Assembly (NCBI GenBank): GCA_002721705.1
Contig: PBLJ01000030.1
Span: 7,947 to 71,946 of the forward strand
DNA length: 64,000 bases
Source: Opitutia bacterium
GTDB lineage: Bacteria > Verrucomicrobiota > Verrucomicrobiia > Opitutales > Seribacteraceae
Reading direction: 5' to 3'
The translations under genes were made by a program, and so were the position numbers. The notes under the pieces were generated by a model. That model was not told where the DNA came from, did not search any database, and was given only the letters and a program-made list of their open reading frames with translations. This document shows, in pieces, positions 38,823 to 48,531 of this stretch (its first letter is position 1; the number at the start of each line of letters is the position of its first letter).

Positions 38823-38878
38823 ATCAGCAATTGATTACCGTTCTTGACGACAAGCAAGCGGAATCGATGCCTAAGGAG

Positions 38879-39925
38879 TCACTCGCCACACCTGAGGACG
38901 GGCTTCAATACGGCCTGACTCTCAGCGTCGGCGAAGGCTTGGGCGGCATCCTCGAGGTCGTACGCAGTGACCAAGCTGTCATAGTCGACAGCTCCCTCAT
39001 TGAGTAGTTCGATCGCACGCAAGTAGCTTGTGGGAGAAGATGAGTAGGTCGTGCGAACGTCGATTTGACGGCGCACGAACTGGGTGGCGTTGAAGTCGAC
39101 GTTTTGACCATACAGAGCCACCGCAGTGACCACTCCGTCTGGCCGCACGCATTTCCAGGAGTCCGCAAGGGCGACTGAAGCTCCCGAGGCCTCGACCAAC
39201 GCGTCTGCTTCCTCTCCGTCGAAAAAATCGCGGACCTGTTCATCGAGAGGTGATTGCTTCTCCGAAACGGTCGCTGTCGCAAACCCGACCTTTCTCAACC
39301 TCGACAAGCGAGCAGCTTCGTCGCGTTCCGTTCCTGCGATCAGTACCTTGGCTCCGAGATGCCTCGCCACGATGGCGCAAAAGGCTCCGATTACTCCGGG
39401 ACCGGTGACCACAACCTTGGACTCTTTGCCAATGGAGGATCGGTTGACCACGCAGTGATCGGCTACGGAAAGGGGTTCGGTAAGCGCCACGAGATCGAGA
39501 GGCAGATCCTTGGGGGCAGGGACTAGGAATTCCTCCTTTACCGCGACGTGTTCAGCCATTCCACCGTCAAGGGAGAGGCCCTGCACGCGACGACGCAAGG
39601 ACAGTTGGGGCAAGCCTTCTCGGCAATACCTGCAGTTGTCGTCGTGTCCGGTTTGCACGGCAACCATCACGGCGTGATCACCCGGAGCCCACCTGGTGAC
39701 CTTGGACCCGATTGTATCGACCACACCGGATACTTCGTGTCCGAAAGTGACTTGAGGCAGAACGAATTCATAGCCTGGATGATCCAGCCAAGCGTGTAAG
39801 TCCGATCCACATACTCCGCAGTGGCTCACCTTGAGCAAGACCTCGTCGTCAGCTGGTTCGGGCGTGGCAATTTCCTCAATCCGGGCGGCTTTGGGAGCTT
39901 TTTGGAATCTACGAAACGCTTTCAT
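38879..39925 (-). CDS. Zinc-binding alcohol dehydrogenase (MDR family)
   Basis: HCGVCGSDLHAWLDHPGYEFVLPQVTFGHEVSGVV; GHDDNCRYCREG; VVVTGPGVIGAFCAIVARHLGAKVL. Confidence 0.9.
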   Translation of the reverse strand: MKAFRRFQKAPKAARIEEIATPEPADDEVLLKVSHCGVCGSDLHAWLDHPGYEFVLPQVTFGHEVSGVVDTIGSKVTRWAPGDHAVMVAVQTGHDDNCRYCREGLPQLSLRRRVQGLSLDGGMAEHVAVKEEFLVPAPKDLPLDLVALTEPLSVADHCVVNRSSIGKESKVVVTGPGVIGAFCAIVARHLGAKVLIAGTERDEAARLSRLRKVGFATATVSEKQSPLDEQVRDFFDGEEADALVEASGASVALADSWKCVRPDGVVTAVALYGQNVDFNATQFVRRQIDVRTTYSSSPTSYLRAIELLNEGAVDYDSLVTAYDLEDAAQAFADAESQAVLKPVLRCGE

Positions 39926-39944
39926 GGGCTTGGTTGGTATCGAA

Positions 39945-41036
39945 TCATTCGAAAGGCACTCCGGTCTGCTTGGCAACGTCGCGCAAATCATCCACTACTG
40001 CGGGAAGTAAGGGAATACCTTGCTTGGAGCGAATTTTCTCTGCTTCCCGCTCGGGGTCGCCGGGGATCAGTGGGCCGTCCGTGCCCGGCGTCGCCTTGCA
40101 GTTTTGCATTTCGCGGCGATATTCGTCGATCTGAGTCTTGAATTCATCCGGATCGATGAATGCGTCGATCCGCATGGCTCCGAAGAAATGCCCGATCCCT
40201 TTGCCCACTTGTTTCTCGGGTATTTCCTGACGCAAGGCGAAGGGCGGGGCGAAAGGCCCCCAGTTTGCGCCGCTCAGCACGCAACTCAAGACATCCACCA
40301 TGATGGCCAGACCGTATCCCTTGTGACCGCCGCGATCTCGATCCGAACCCAAGGGCAGAATGGCTCCTTCCTCGATCATGCGTTTGGGATCCAAAGTCTC
40401 GCCTCCTTCGCCGTCGATTGCCCATCCCGAAGGAATGGAGCTTCCTTTGCGCAAGGCGATCTCGATCTTCCCATAGGCTGCGGAACAAGTCGCCATGTCG
40501 ATCACGATGGGTGGTTCTTCCTTCCCCGGAAAAGCGATGGCGATGGGATTGGTTCCGAGCTTGCGTTCGGCTCCCCACAGCGGAGCGACCAGTTTCGTGG
40601 TGTTGGTCATCGACCAACCGATCAGGTCATTTTCCAATGCCTTCAGGACGTAATAGCCTGCAATTCCGTAGTGGTTGGTATTGCATACGCTGACCCAGCC
40701 GGTGCCTGCCTCAGAAGCCTTGTCCATGGCAATTTCATTAGCCCTAGGTCCCACCACCAAGCCCAAGCCGTTATCTCCATCCACAGTGGCGGTGCTAGGG
40801 CTTTCCCGGATGACGGAAAGGACGGGTTTAGGGTTGATGCGACCGGCGGAGAGCATCTCGAAATAAGCGTGGAGACGAGCGACGCCGTGCGAATCGATGC
40901 CGCGAAGGTCACTTGCTGCAAGCACTTCGGCAGCCAGTGAGGCGTCCTCTTCGGGAACTTCGAAATGCATGAAGACGCGCTTGGAGAATTCCTCCAGACG
41001 TTGGCAGGGAAACACTATGTGTTCAGGTTCGGACAT
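39945..41036 (-). CDS. Ldh-family (malate/L-lactate/ureidoglycolate DH-like) oxidoreductase
   Basis: LRGIDSHGVARLHAYFEMLSAGRINPKP; VSVCNTNHYGIAGYY; GTNPIAIAFPG; GGHKGYGLAIMVDVLSCVLSGA. Confidence 0.93.
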   Translation of the reverse strand: MSEPEHIVFPCQRLEEFSKRVFMHFEVPEEDASLAAEVLAASDLRGIDSHGVARLHAYFEMLSAGRINPKPVLSVIRESPSTATVDGDNGLGLVVGPRANEIAMDKASEAGTGWVSVCNTNHYGIAGYYVLKALENDLIGWSMTNTTKLVAPLWGAERKLGTNPIAIAFPGKEEPPIVIDMATCSAAYGKIEIALRKGSSIPSGWAIDGEGGETLDPKRMIEEGAILPLGSDRDRGGHKGYGLAIMVDVLSCVLSGANWGPFAPPFALRQEIPEKQVGKGIGHFFGAMRIDAFIDPDEFKTQIDEYRREMQNCKATPGTDGPLIPGDPEREAEKIRSKQGIPLLPAVVDDLRDVAKQTGVPFE

Positions 41037-41076
41037 GCCTTGTTTCTAATGGCAAGTGGCATTCGAATAGTTTGCA

Positions 41077-42273
41077 TCAAAAGCGTTCAGCCAACCGTTC
41101 GACCACGGTTTTGCCTATGTTGAGAGATGCTGTTGCGGCAGGGGAGGGGGCGTTGCAGACGTTAACTATGCGGTTTGAGTTCTCGATCAAGAAATCATCC
41201 GCTAGACCACCATCGGGAGTGACCGCTTGCGCCCTGATGCCGGCAGGCGCAGGGATCAAGTCGGCTACGCATATTTCGGGTACTAATCTTTGCAAGGCCT
41301 TGACGAAGGCCTTTTTGTTGTAGGAACGCCACATTTCACCAAGACCCATCTTCCAGTGTTTGCAGGCCATGCGGATAAACCCGGGATAGCTCAATGAGTC
41401 AAAAAGGTCGCGGAGGTTGAAGTCCAGTTTGCCATACGCTTCTCGCCCGAAGGCCAGAACGGCGTTGGGGCCACATTCGACGTCGCCATTGATCATGCGT
41501 GTGAAGTGTACGCCGAGAAAAGGAAACTGAGGGTCGGGCACTGGGTAGATCAAGTTGCGGCACAGTCGTTTGGCTGCTGGTTCGAGTTCATAGTACTCTC
41601 CTTTGAAGGGAATGATCTTGGCGGGAGCTCGCTCTCCACCCAAGGCCGTAACTCTATCCGAATGGAGACCGCAGCAATTCACCATAAAGGAAGTCTCGAA
41701 CTCGCCCTTCGTCGTCTCCACGACCAGGCCTTGAGAAACTTCACGGATCTTCGTTACCTCGGTTTCGTAAACGATCTGGTTCCCCTCTCGTTCTGCGACA
41801 ATTTGGGCGAGGCGCTCGCAGACCTGTCGGTAGTTGACGATACCGGCTTCCGGGACGTGAATGGCGCTTACCCCTGCGGCATGCGGCTCGAGCTCGGCCA
41901 GTCTTTCCTTGGAGATCAGTTCGCATTTGACGCCATTGGCTTCGCCTCGGGCCTGAATGTTTTCCATGCGGCCGACTTCGTCCTCCTCGATTGCCACGAT
42001 CACTTTGCCGCAGATATCGTGGTCGATGCCTTCTTTTTCGCAAAACCGCTCCATCGCCTTTTTGCCCTGTCGGCAATTAATCGCCTTGAGGGAGTTGGGC
42101 TTATAGTAAATGCCCGAATGAAGTACTCCCGAGTTATGGCCGGTTTGATGAACGGCCACCCGCGATTCCTTTTCGAGAACGACAATGTTTTTGTCGGGGT
42201 GCTTCTTGGCCAAACGATAGGCTGTCGACAACCCCACTATGCCACCTCCGGCGATGCAAACGTCGCTTTTCAC
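41077..42273 (-). CDS. lhgO: L-2-hydroxyglutarate oxidase-like FAD oxidoreductase
   Basis: [81 protein letters not shown]. Confidence 0.9.
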   Translation of the reverse strand: MKSDVCIAGGGIVGLSTAYRLAKKHPDKNIVVLEKESRVAVHQTGHNSGVLHSGIYYKPNSLKAINCRQGKKAMERFCEKEGIDHDICGKVIVAIEEDEVGRMENIQARGEANGVKCELISKERLAELEPHAAGVSAIHVPEAGIVNYRQVCERLAQIVAEREGNQIVYETEVTKIREVSQGLVVETTKGEFETSFMVNCCGLHSDRVTALGGERAPAKIIPFKGEYYELEPAAKRLCRNLIYPVPDPQFPFLGVHFTRMINGDVECGPNAVLAFGREAYGKLDFNLRDLFDSLSYPGFIRMACKHWKMGLGEMWRSYNKKAFVKALQRLVPEICVADLIPAPAGIRAQAVTPDGGLADDFLIENSNRIVNVCNAPSPAATASLNIGKTVVERLAERF

Positions 42274-42289
42274 AATAAGAGAAAACAGC

Positions 42290-43078
42290 TTAATCTATCT
42301 TTATTTTGCCGAAGGCGCGATCGAAGTGAACGTATCCGCCATCCGGATGAAAGATTTGCCCCGTTGTATGAGAGGAACGCTCAGAGGCTAGGAAAACCAC
42401 CGCATCGGCGATTTCCTCTGAGGTCGTCATTCGATTTCCCAGAGGTATATTGGCATGTATGGAGTCCAGGGTGGCTTGAGGGTCTTTCAAGGTGGCCAGC
42501 CATTTCTCGTAAAGCGGTGTCATGACTTCAGCGGGAATGACCGCGTTTACCCGTATTCCTTTGCTGGAAAGATCAAGGGCCCACTCGCGGGTAAGTGCAT
42601 TCATGGCTCCTTTGGCGGCAGCGTAACCGGAGGTGCCGCCTTGGCCTGACTCCGCAACCTTGGACCCCACGTTGATAATGGCTCCCTTGGCCTTTTCGAG
42701 ATAAGGCAGGGCATGATGCGTAAGGGTGAATACGTGTAGCAGGTTCTTGCGAAGAGAGCTAAGGAAATCGTCTGGCGTGGAGTCGAGGCCAACCCCATCG
42801 TTCACGCCTGCATTATGCACCAGCACGTCGATCCCGCCTCCCCAAGACACTGTCTTCTCGATTGCTTGGCGACAGGCCGACTCGTCGGTCAGCTCAGTAG
42901 GTACGCAGGTAGCTTCCCCTCCGTCCAATCCCTCGATCAGCTTGGCGGCCACGTCCGGATTGCGGTCGGCGATGGAGACTTTAGCTCCTTCTCTCGCAAA
43001 GGACTGAACGATTCCCGCTCCAATGCCCTTGGCTCCACCGGTGACCAAGACCACCTTGCCTGCAAGTCCCAAGTTCAT
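42290..43078 (-). CDS. SDR, probable L-fucose dehydrogenase
   Basis: [126 protein letters not shown] closely resembles Burkholderia-type L-fucose dehydrogenase as I remember it. Confidence 0.82.
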   Translation of the reverse strand: MNLGLAGKVVLVTGGAKGIGAGIVQSFAREGAKVSIADRNPDVAAKLIEGLDGGEATCVPTELTDESACRQAIEKTVSWGGGIDVLVHNAGVNDGVGLDSTPDDFLSSLRKNLLHVFTLTHHALPYLEKAKGAIINVGSKVAESGQGGTSGYAAAKGAMNALTREWALDLSSKGIRVNAVIPAEVMTPLYEKWLATLKDPQATLDSIHANIPLGNRMTTSEEIADAVVFLASERSSHTTGQIFHPDGGYVHFDRAFGKIKID

Positions 43079-43929
43079 TTGGCTGCAATGGCAGTTTGAG
43101 AGGAGGACCCCAGACCGTCGATGCCGAGTTCAACGACGTCGCCGGGTTTCAAGTATCTCGGTGAGTCCATGCCCAATCCGACGCCCGGTGGAGTGCCAGT
43201 GGAAACCACGTCACCCGGAAGCAGGGTCATAAATTGGCTGACGTAACTGATCAGAAAGGGGATTTTGTATACCAAGTTCGAGGTGTTGCTTTGTTGCACC
43301 GTTTCGCCGTTTACCTTGAGCCACATGCCCAAGTCATCGACGTTTCCCAATTCGTCGGGGGTCACTAACCATGGGCCGACCGGAGCGAAGGAATCGCAGC
43401 TTTTGCCTTTTACCCATTGCCCGCAGCGCTCGATTTGGAATTCTCGTTCGCTGTAGTCGTTGTGCAAGACGTAGCCGGCCAAGCTTGCGAGAGCATTCTC
43501 TTCCTCCACGTAGCTGGCTCGTTTCCCCATGACAAAAGCCAGTTCGACTTCCCAGTCTGTTTTCTCACTGTTGCGAGGAATGATCAAGTCGTCGTTGGGG
43601 CCACAGAAAGCGGATGTGGCCTTGAAAAAAATGACGGGTTCTTCAGGTATTTCCACTCCTGATTCCTCTGCGTGATCCTTGTAATTCAGGCCGATGCACA
43701 CGATTTTGCTAGGTCGGGCGATGGGTGAACCTTGGCGCAGTTCTTCCGGGAAATCGGGGGAATTACTTGCATGAGTTGCCGCCCATTCCTCGAGGCGAGC
43801 CATTCCATCGGTCTCGAAAAACACCTCGTCGTAGTCTTCGCCGAAGTCCGATACGTCGACTTCTCGACCATCGGGCAACAGCAAGCCTGGTCTTTCTTCT
43901 CCGACTTCTCCTTTTCTTATCAATTTCAC
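43075..43929 (-). CDS. Fumarylacetoacetate hydrolase-family protein, probable 2,4-diketo-3-deoxy-L-fuconate hydrolase
   Basis: KIVCIGLNYKDHAEESGVEIPEEPVIFFKATSAFCGPND; DWEVELAFVMGK; GDVVSTGTPPGVGLGM. ATGA overlap with 42290..43078. Confidence 0.85.
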   Translation of the reverse strand: MKLIRKGEVGEERPGLLLPDGREVDVSDFGEDYDEVFFETDGMARLEEWAATHASNSPDFPEELRQGSPIARPSKIVCIGLNYKDHAEESGVEIPEEPVIFFKATSAFCGPNDDLIIPRNSEKTDWEVELAFVMGKRASYVEEENALASLAGYVLHNDYSEREFQIERCGQWVKGKSCDSFAPVGPWLVTPDELGNVDDLGMWLKVNGETVQQSNTSNLVYKIPFLISYVSQFMTLLPGDVVSTGTPPGVGLGMDSPRYLKPGDVVELGIDGLGSSSQTAIAAK

Positions 43930-43956
43930 TATCGGCCTTCAGTTGGATTCATTCAA

Positions 43957-44742
43957 TTAACGCAAAAGGGTGGTGCCTCCATCCACGTCGTAGGCTGAGC
44001 CTGTCACGAACGAGGCGTCGTCGGAGCAAAGGAAAGCCGCCAAGGAGGCGATTTCATCGGGTTTGCCCATTCGTCCCATGGGCTGATAGGCGGAAAGCTC
44101 ACGAAATTTTTCGAGTCGTTCGCTTTCCTCGGGATAGTATTTTTCAAGATATCCATCCACAAACGGCGTATGCACGCGTCCAGGGCAGATGCAATTGCAT
44201 CGAATGCCCTTGTTGACGTAATCCTTGGCCACGCTGAGGGTCATGGCGAGGACGGCTCCTTTGCTGGTGGAGTAGGCGAAGCGTTCGAAAATGCCCAAAC
44301 GGGAAGCGATGGAGGCAAGGTTGAGAATGACTCCTCCGCCGTTGTTCACCATTCTAGGGACGATTGCCCGCAAGCAATTGTATGGTCCCTTCACGTTGAC
44401 CTGCTGGACACGGTCGAATTCTTCCTCCGAGGTGTTTTCGACCGTCCCCACATGGGCGATGCCTGCATTGTTCACGAGAATATTGATTTCCCCAAAGGCC
44501 TCCTCGGTGGCTGCGGTGGCGGCAACTACGCTGTCATGGTCGGACACGTTGCATCCTATGGAGGTGGCTTGCCCGTCTTGCGACTCGATCTTCAGGCAAT
44601 TGGCATGGCCCGACTTCTCGTCAAGTTCCCAAATGGCTACTTTTGCGCCTTCCAAAGCGAATCGACGGGCGATGGCTTGGCCTATACCTTTGCCTCCACC
44701 GGTAACCACGGCTACTTTATTCTTCAGGCGTTGCGAGCTCAT
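43957..44742 (-). CDS. SDR, probable 2-keto-3-deoxy-L-fuconate dehydrogenase
   Basis: [87 protein letters not shown]. Confidence 0.85.
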   Translation of the reverse strand: MSSQRLKNKVAVVTGGGKGIGQAIARRFALEGAKVAIWELDEKSGHANCLKIESQDGQATSIGCNVSDHDSVVAATAATEEAFGEINILVNNAGIAHVGTVENTSEEEFDRVQQVNVKGPYNCLRAIVPRMVNNGGGVILNLASIASRLGIFERFAYSTSKGAVLAMTLSVAKDYVNKGIRCNCICPGRVHTPFVDGYLEKYYPEESERLEKFRELSAYQPMGRMGKPDEIASLAAFLCSDDASFVTGSAYDVDGGTTLLR

Positions 44743-44760
44743 TGCGGAGTTGGCTTGGGT

Positions 44761-46419
44761 TTAAAGAGAAATGCCTCGTTTCCAAGGGAGAAAATCATCC
44801 CGTCCATGCAACACGGCCTTTGGGATACTATCTCCGCTGGCGTAAGCGATGACTTGTTCAAAGAGTTGATCTCCCAATTCATCCACCCCGTTCTCACCGG
44901 CTATGACCGGCCCGGCATCAAAATCGACGTATTGAGAGAAATTTTCAAAAATAGCTGAATTACTCGATACTTTTACGATTGGCGACACGGGATTGCCCGT
45001 AGGCGTACCTAATCCGGTGGAGAAAAGCTGGAGATTGGCTCCTGCTCCAGCCATTGCGGTCGTGGACTCCACGTCGTTTCCGGCGGTGCACAGCAGGCTA
45101 AGCCCCGGTTTCGTCACCCAACCCGGATAGTCGAGAACGTCAATGATCGGCGAGGTGCCTGCTTTCCGCGCGGCGCCAGCCGACTTGATTGCATCGGTGA
45201 TCAGTCCGTCCTTCACGTTTCCAGGCGATGGGTTCATGTGAAAACCGGATCCCGCTTCCTTGGCGCGGGCTTCGTAATTCCGCATGATTTCGGCGAACCG
45301 GCGACCGAGTTCCGGCGTCACGCAACGATTGACCAGTTCTTGTTCCACCCCACATAACTCGGGGAATTCCGACAAGATGACCCGCCCCCCCAAAGCTACC
45401 GTCAAGTCGGCTACGCGTCCAAGAACCGGATTCGATGAAATACCGGAAAAACCGTCCGACGCTCCGCATTCCATCCCTAAGGTTAGTTTGGATAGACTGG
45501 CGGGTTCGCGTTTCAATTCATTAGCCTTGCCAAGCTCCACAAAGGTTTTGCGGATGGCATTTTCCAACATGTCGCGTTCCGATTCGTGCTTCTGTTGTTC
45601 ATAAACCAGTAATGGTTTGTCGAAATGAGGATTTCGCTTGGCAAGTTCATCTTCCAGAATGGACACCTGAGCATGTTGGCAGCCGAGACTCAGGACGGTC
45701 GCTCCCGCAACGTTCGGGTGATTGACGTAGCCAGCTAGCAAACCACACAGTTCTTCCGATACGGCGCGGGTTTCTCCGCATCCCATTCCATGAAAGAGGA
45801 ATTTGACACCATCGACTTGCGGAAAAAGACGAGTTCCGGCCGCCGCCTCCTCCTCGGGAAAGGAAACCTGAGACAAGGCGGCCTCGTCCGCCCCTTGCCT
45901 GCAGGCGTCGGCAAGAGAAGAGGCGAATGCGTGGTAGCGCTGCCGACTTTCGTATCCCAAGGTCTTGGTAAAGGCTTCTCGCAAGAGGGCGAGGTTGCCT
46001 TCTTCGCAAAATACCATGGGTAGAAAGATCCAGTGATTGGCCGTTCCCACTTCACCATTGGAGCGATGAAACCCCTGGAACTTGGTTTCGCTCCACTTGG
46101 ACACCTCTGGCGGCACCCAATCAACGCTCCCCGTTTTTTCCCCGAACCCCGATGATCGATGAACAAGGTTTTCAGTAGTTAGAAGTCCACCGGCGGCCAC
46201 TGATTCCCTGGCTTCGCCAACCATCACGCCGTACATGGTGGCGACATCGCCGGGGGCAAAATCCCGAATCGCCAACTTGTGCTTCGCCGATATGTTTTCT
46301 GCGACTATGATGCTCTGGCCACCAACTTCAATCGCCTCTCCGATAGACAAGTCGCGCAAAGCAACCGCTAGGTTGTCCTCCCGCGAAATCCTCATGGCGG
46401 CGCATTGCTCTCGAATCAT
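44761..46419 (-). CDS. UxaA-family (altronate dehydratase-type) dehydratase, probable sugar-acid dehydratase
   Basis: SAF-like N-terminus MIREQCAAMRISREDNLAVALRDLSIGEAI; GATVLSLGCQHAQVS; LTLGMECGASDGFSGISSNPVLGRV. Start moved from a TTG at 46455 to ATG at 46419. Confidence 0.85.
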   Translation of the reverse strand: MIREQCAAMRISREDNLAVALRDLSIGEAIEVGGQSIIVAENISAKHKLAIRDFAPGDVATMYGVMVGEARESVAAGGLLTTENLVHRSSGFGEKTGSVDWVPPEVSKWSETKFQGFHRSNGEVGTANHWIFLPMVFCEEGNLALLREAFTKTLGYESRQRYHAFASSLADACRQGADEAALSQVSFPEEEAAAGTRLFPQVDGVKFLFHGMGCGETRAVSEELCGLLAGYVNHPNVAGATVLSLGCQHAQVSILEDELAKRNPHFDKPLLVYEQQKHESERDMLENAIRKTFVELGKANELKREPASLSKLTLGMECGASDGFSGISSNPVLGRVADLTVALGGRVILSEFPELCGVEQELVNRCVTPELGRRFAEIMRNYEARAKEAGSGFHMNPSPGNVKDGLITDAIKSAGAARKAGTSPIIDVLDYPGWVTKPGLSLLCTAGNDVESTTAMAGAGANLQLFSTGLGTPTGNPVSPIVKVSSNSAIFENFSQYVDFDAGPVIAGENGVDELGDQLFEQVIAYASGDSIPKAVLHGRDDFLPWKRGISL

Positions 46420-46515
46420 TACTGCTTCCCTAGAAGGAGGGGCCTCTCTAGACAAAACAAATCGAACGCTCTTGAATGAATGCCCGGCAAATCAAAGGAT
46501 TTTGGAGGAAAACTT

Positions 46516-47151
46516 TCACTCGCAATCGGCCCCATCAATCAGGATTTCACCGATTGGTCGAAAAGGACGAACATTTGGATTGTTTTCCACGTAGCCTAGG
46601 AAAACCAAGGCCACCACGCGTTCATCGGGTTCTCCATGCCGCAACCCAACGATTTCCTCGAATCGTTTGTCTTCCCAGACCGGAGCGGTGCTCCACTTAG
46701 TTGCAATGCCATGGTTATGAAGAAGCAGCAACAAGTTTTGGGTGATGCAGCAGGAGGTTGCGTAATCCTCGTCCACCACGGCCGGTTTTGACCGAACGAG
46801 TTCCGATCCAAGGTTGGTATGACAAGTAATCACAAGCAATCCAGGGGATTCACTCCATTCCTTCTCTTTTCGCATCGCTCGTTTCAAGGTGTATTCCGTT
46901 GGGTTTTCACCCGCAACGCGTTCTGCATTAACTTGAGCCACTTCCTTTATTTGGCGTCGGCCCAGCAGATAAAAGTAAGTAGGTTCCGTACGATGATGAT
47001 TGGGAGCCATGCGAGCGACTTCCAAACAATGCCGGAGGAGCTCCCTGTCGGGCTTTCGCCCATCGAAGTCAGCTGGTTTAACGGTTCTTCGAGAAGCGAT
47101 TAGCCGTTCGAGACCTTCCGATGAAACCATAGTCTTGGCATCGTTGTTCAT
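46516..47151 (-). CDS. Nitroreductase family protein
   Basis: LIASRRTVKPADFDGRKPDRELLRHCLEVARMAPNHHRTEPTYFYLLG; TSCCITQNLLLLLHNHGIATKWSTAP. Confidence 0.85.
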   Translation of the reverse strand: MNNDAKTMVSSEGLERLIASRRTVKPADFDGRKPDRELLRHCLEVARMAPNHHRTEPTYFYLLGRRQIKEVAQVNAERVAGENPTEYTLKRAMRKEKEWSESPGLLVITCHTNLGSELVRSKPAVVDEDYATSCCITQNLLLLLHNHGIATKWSTAPVWEDKRFEEIVGLRHGEPDERVVALVFLGYVENNPNVRPFRPIGEILIDGADCE

Positions 47152-48410
47152 CCGGCGAACCGACGTAGAAGAATGGAAACGTTGGCTCCCCCGAATCCAC
47201 TGCTGTTGCTTAATGCGACCTCTGCCTGAGTGTCCTCCGATTCCGTGATGAGGTCCAAGTGACCGATTTCAGGGTCGGGTTCCTTTACGTTGGCGGACCC
47301 GGGCAGAAAGCCTTTTTGCAACGCCAGACTGCAAAAACCTGCTTCCATAATGCTGGAAAGAGAGAGACCGTGACCGGTTAGCGCCTTGGTGCTGCTTAGC
47401 TTCACCCGTTGAGGAGCTGGAAAAACTGCCTTCAGAGCCTGCAGTTCGGATGCATCGCCAATGGGAGTGCTGGGGGCATGGGCATTTACGTAATCGACCT
47501 CTTGAGCCGTTATGGAAGCATCTTTCAGGGCATGGGTTATGGCGTCCCTGAGCCCACGGCCTTCCGGATGGGAAATTGCCACGTTGTATCCGTCGGAGGC
47601 CTGACCCCATCCAATCATCTCGCAGTAGGGGGTCGCCCCACGTCGAACTGTTTCTTCTTCGCTTTCAAGAACCAAGCAGGTGGCTCCTCCGCTACCCACG
47701 AATCCATTGCGCGTCTTGTCGAAAGGGCGGGAGGCTGTGGCGGGATTACGATCCAATGACAAAGCTCTCATGCCGGCGAAGGGAACAATGCTTTCAAAGT
47801 TACAATCCTCTCCACCGACGACCAACATTCTTTTTTGCCGCCCTCGTCGAACCTCGTCGAAAGCAAAGCCCAAGGCATGTCCCGAGGAAGCGCATGCCGA
47901 AACCATGCCGGCGGAAAATCCTCGGATGCCGAATATTGCCACTAGGTTGAAGCTCAGCGTGCCGGCTACCGATGCCACGATTGCAAGCGGGTTGCACGCC
48001 ATGACTCCTCGTTGGTCCATTTTTTCCAAATGCTTGTGCACGCTGCGCATCGAGCCGCCCGAAGCCGTGTAGAGTCCGCAATCTGGATTGCTGACGTCTT
48101 CTTCGCCCAGGTTGGCATCATCGATCGCCTGCTTCATGGAACAATAGGCGTAAAGAACATGCGGAGAAAAACTCCGTATGACGTCTCGACGGACTTGATA
48201 TCTCTCGGGATACTCCCAGTCCTCGGGGTCGACGGAGCTCACGTCGAAGTCCTTGATGATCCCAGCTACCTTGGCCGGCGATGGGTCGTCTTGCATTTCA
48301 GGATGCAAACCGATACCGGGAGTCAAGGCCCGAAGGCTATGTTCCACACTTGCGCAATCGTTGCCGATACTGGTGACAAATCCAATTCCTGTTATATAGA
48401 CTTTGTGCAT
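47148..48410 (-). CDS. Beta-ketoacyl-ACP synthase (FabF-like)
   Basis: VYITGIGFVTSIGN; SACASSGHALGFAFDEVRRG (active-site Cys); VNAHAPSTPIGDASE; SSTKALTGHGLSLSSIMEA (Cys-His-His); GFGGANVSILLRR. Confidence 0.9.
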   Translation of the reverse strand: MHKVYITGIGFVTSIGNDCASVEHSLRALTPGIGLHPEMQDDPSPAKVAGIIKDFDVSSVDPEDWEYPERYQVRRDVIRSFSPHVLYAYCSMKQAIDDANLGEEDVSNPDCGLYTASGGSMRSVHKHLEKMDQRGVMACNPLAIVASVAGTLSFNLVAIFGIRGFSAGMVSACASSGHALGFAFDEVRRGRQKRMLVVGGEDCNFESIVPFAGMRALSLDRNPATASRPFDKTRNGFVGSGGATCLVLESEEETVRRGATPYCEMIGWGQASDGYNVAISHPEGRGLRDAITHALKDASITAQEVDYVNAHAPSTPIGDASELQALKAVFPAPQRVKLSSTKALTGHGLSLSSIMEAGFCSLALQKGFLPGSANVKEPDPEIGHLDLITESEDTQAEVALSNSSGFGGANVSILLRRFAG

Positions 48411-48531
48411 TCCTTAGGATGAAGGGATTAGCTTGCAACTTTAGTTTCAGCTCATTTCCAAATCAACGCAAAAGGGACGAGGCTCCATGGCCTCGTCCCT
48501 TTCTGAAAGCTTTGAAAGCAGACGGGAAAGC

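Noticed and set aside
45385-45391. C7 tract in the UxaA-family gene as a phase-variation site
   Set aside because: Only 7 nt inside a conserved metabolic enzyme; likely chance in GC-rich coding sequence.
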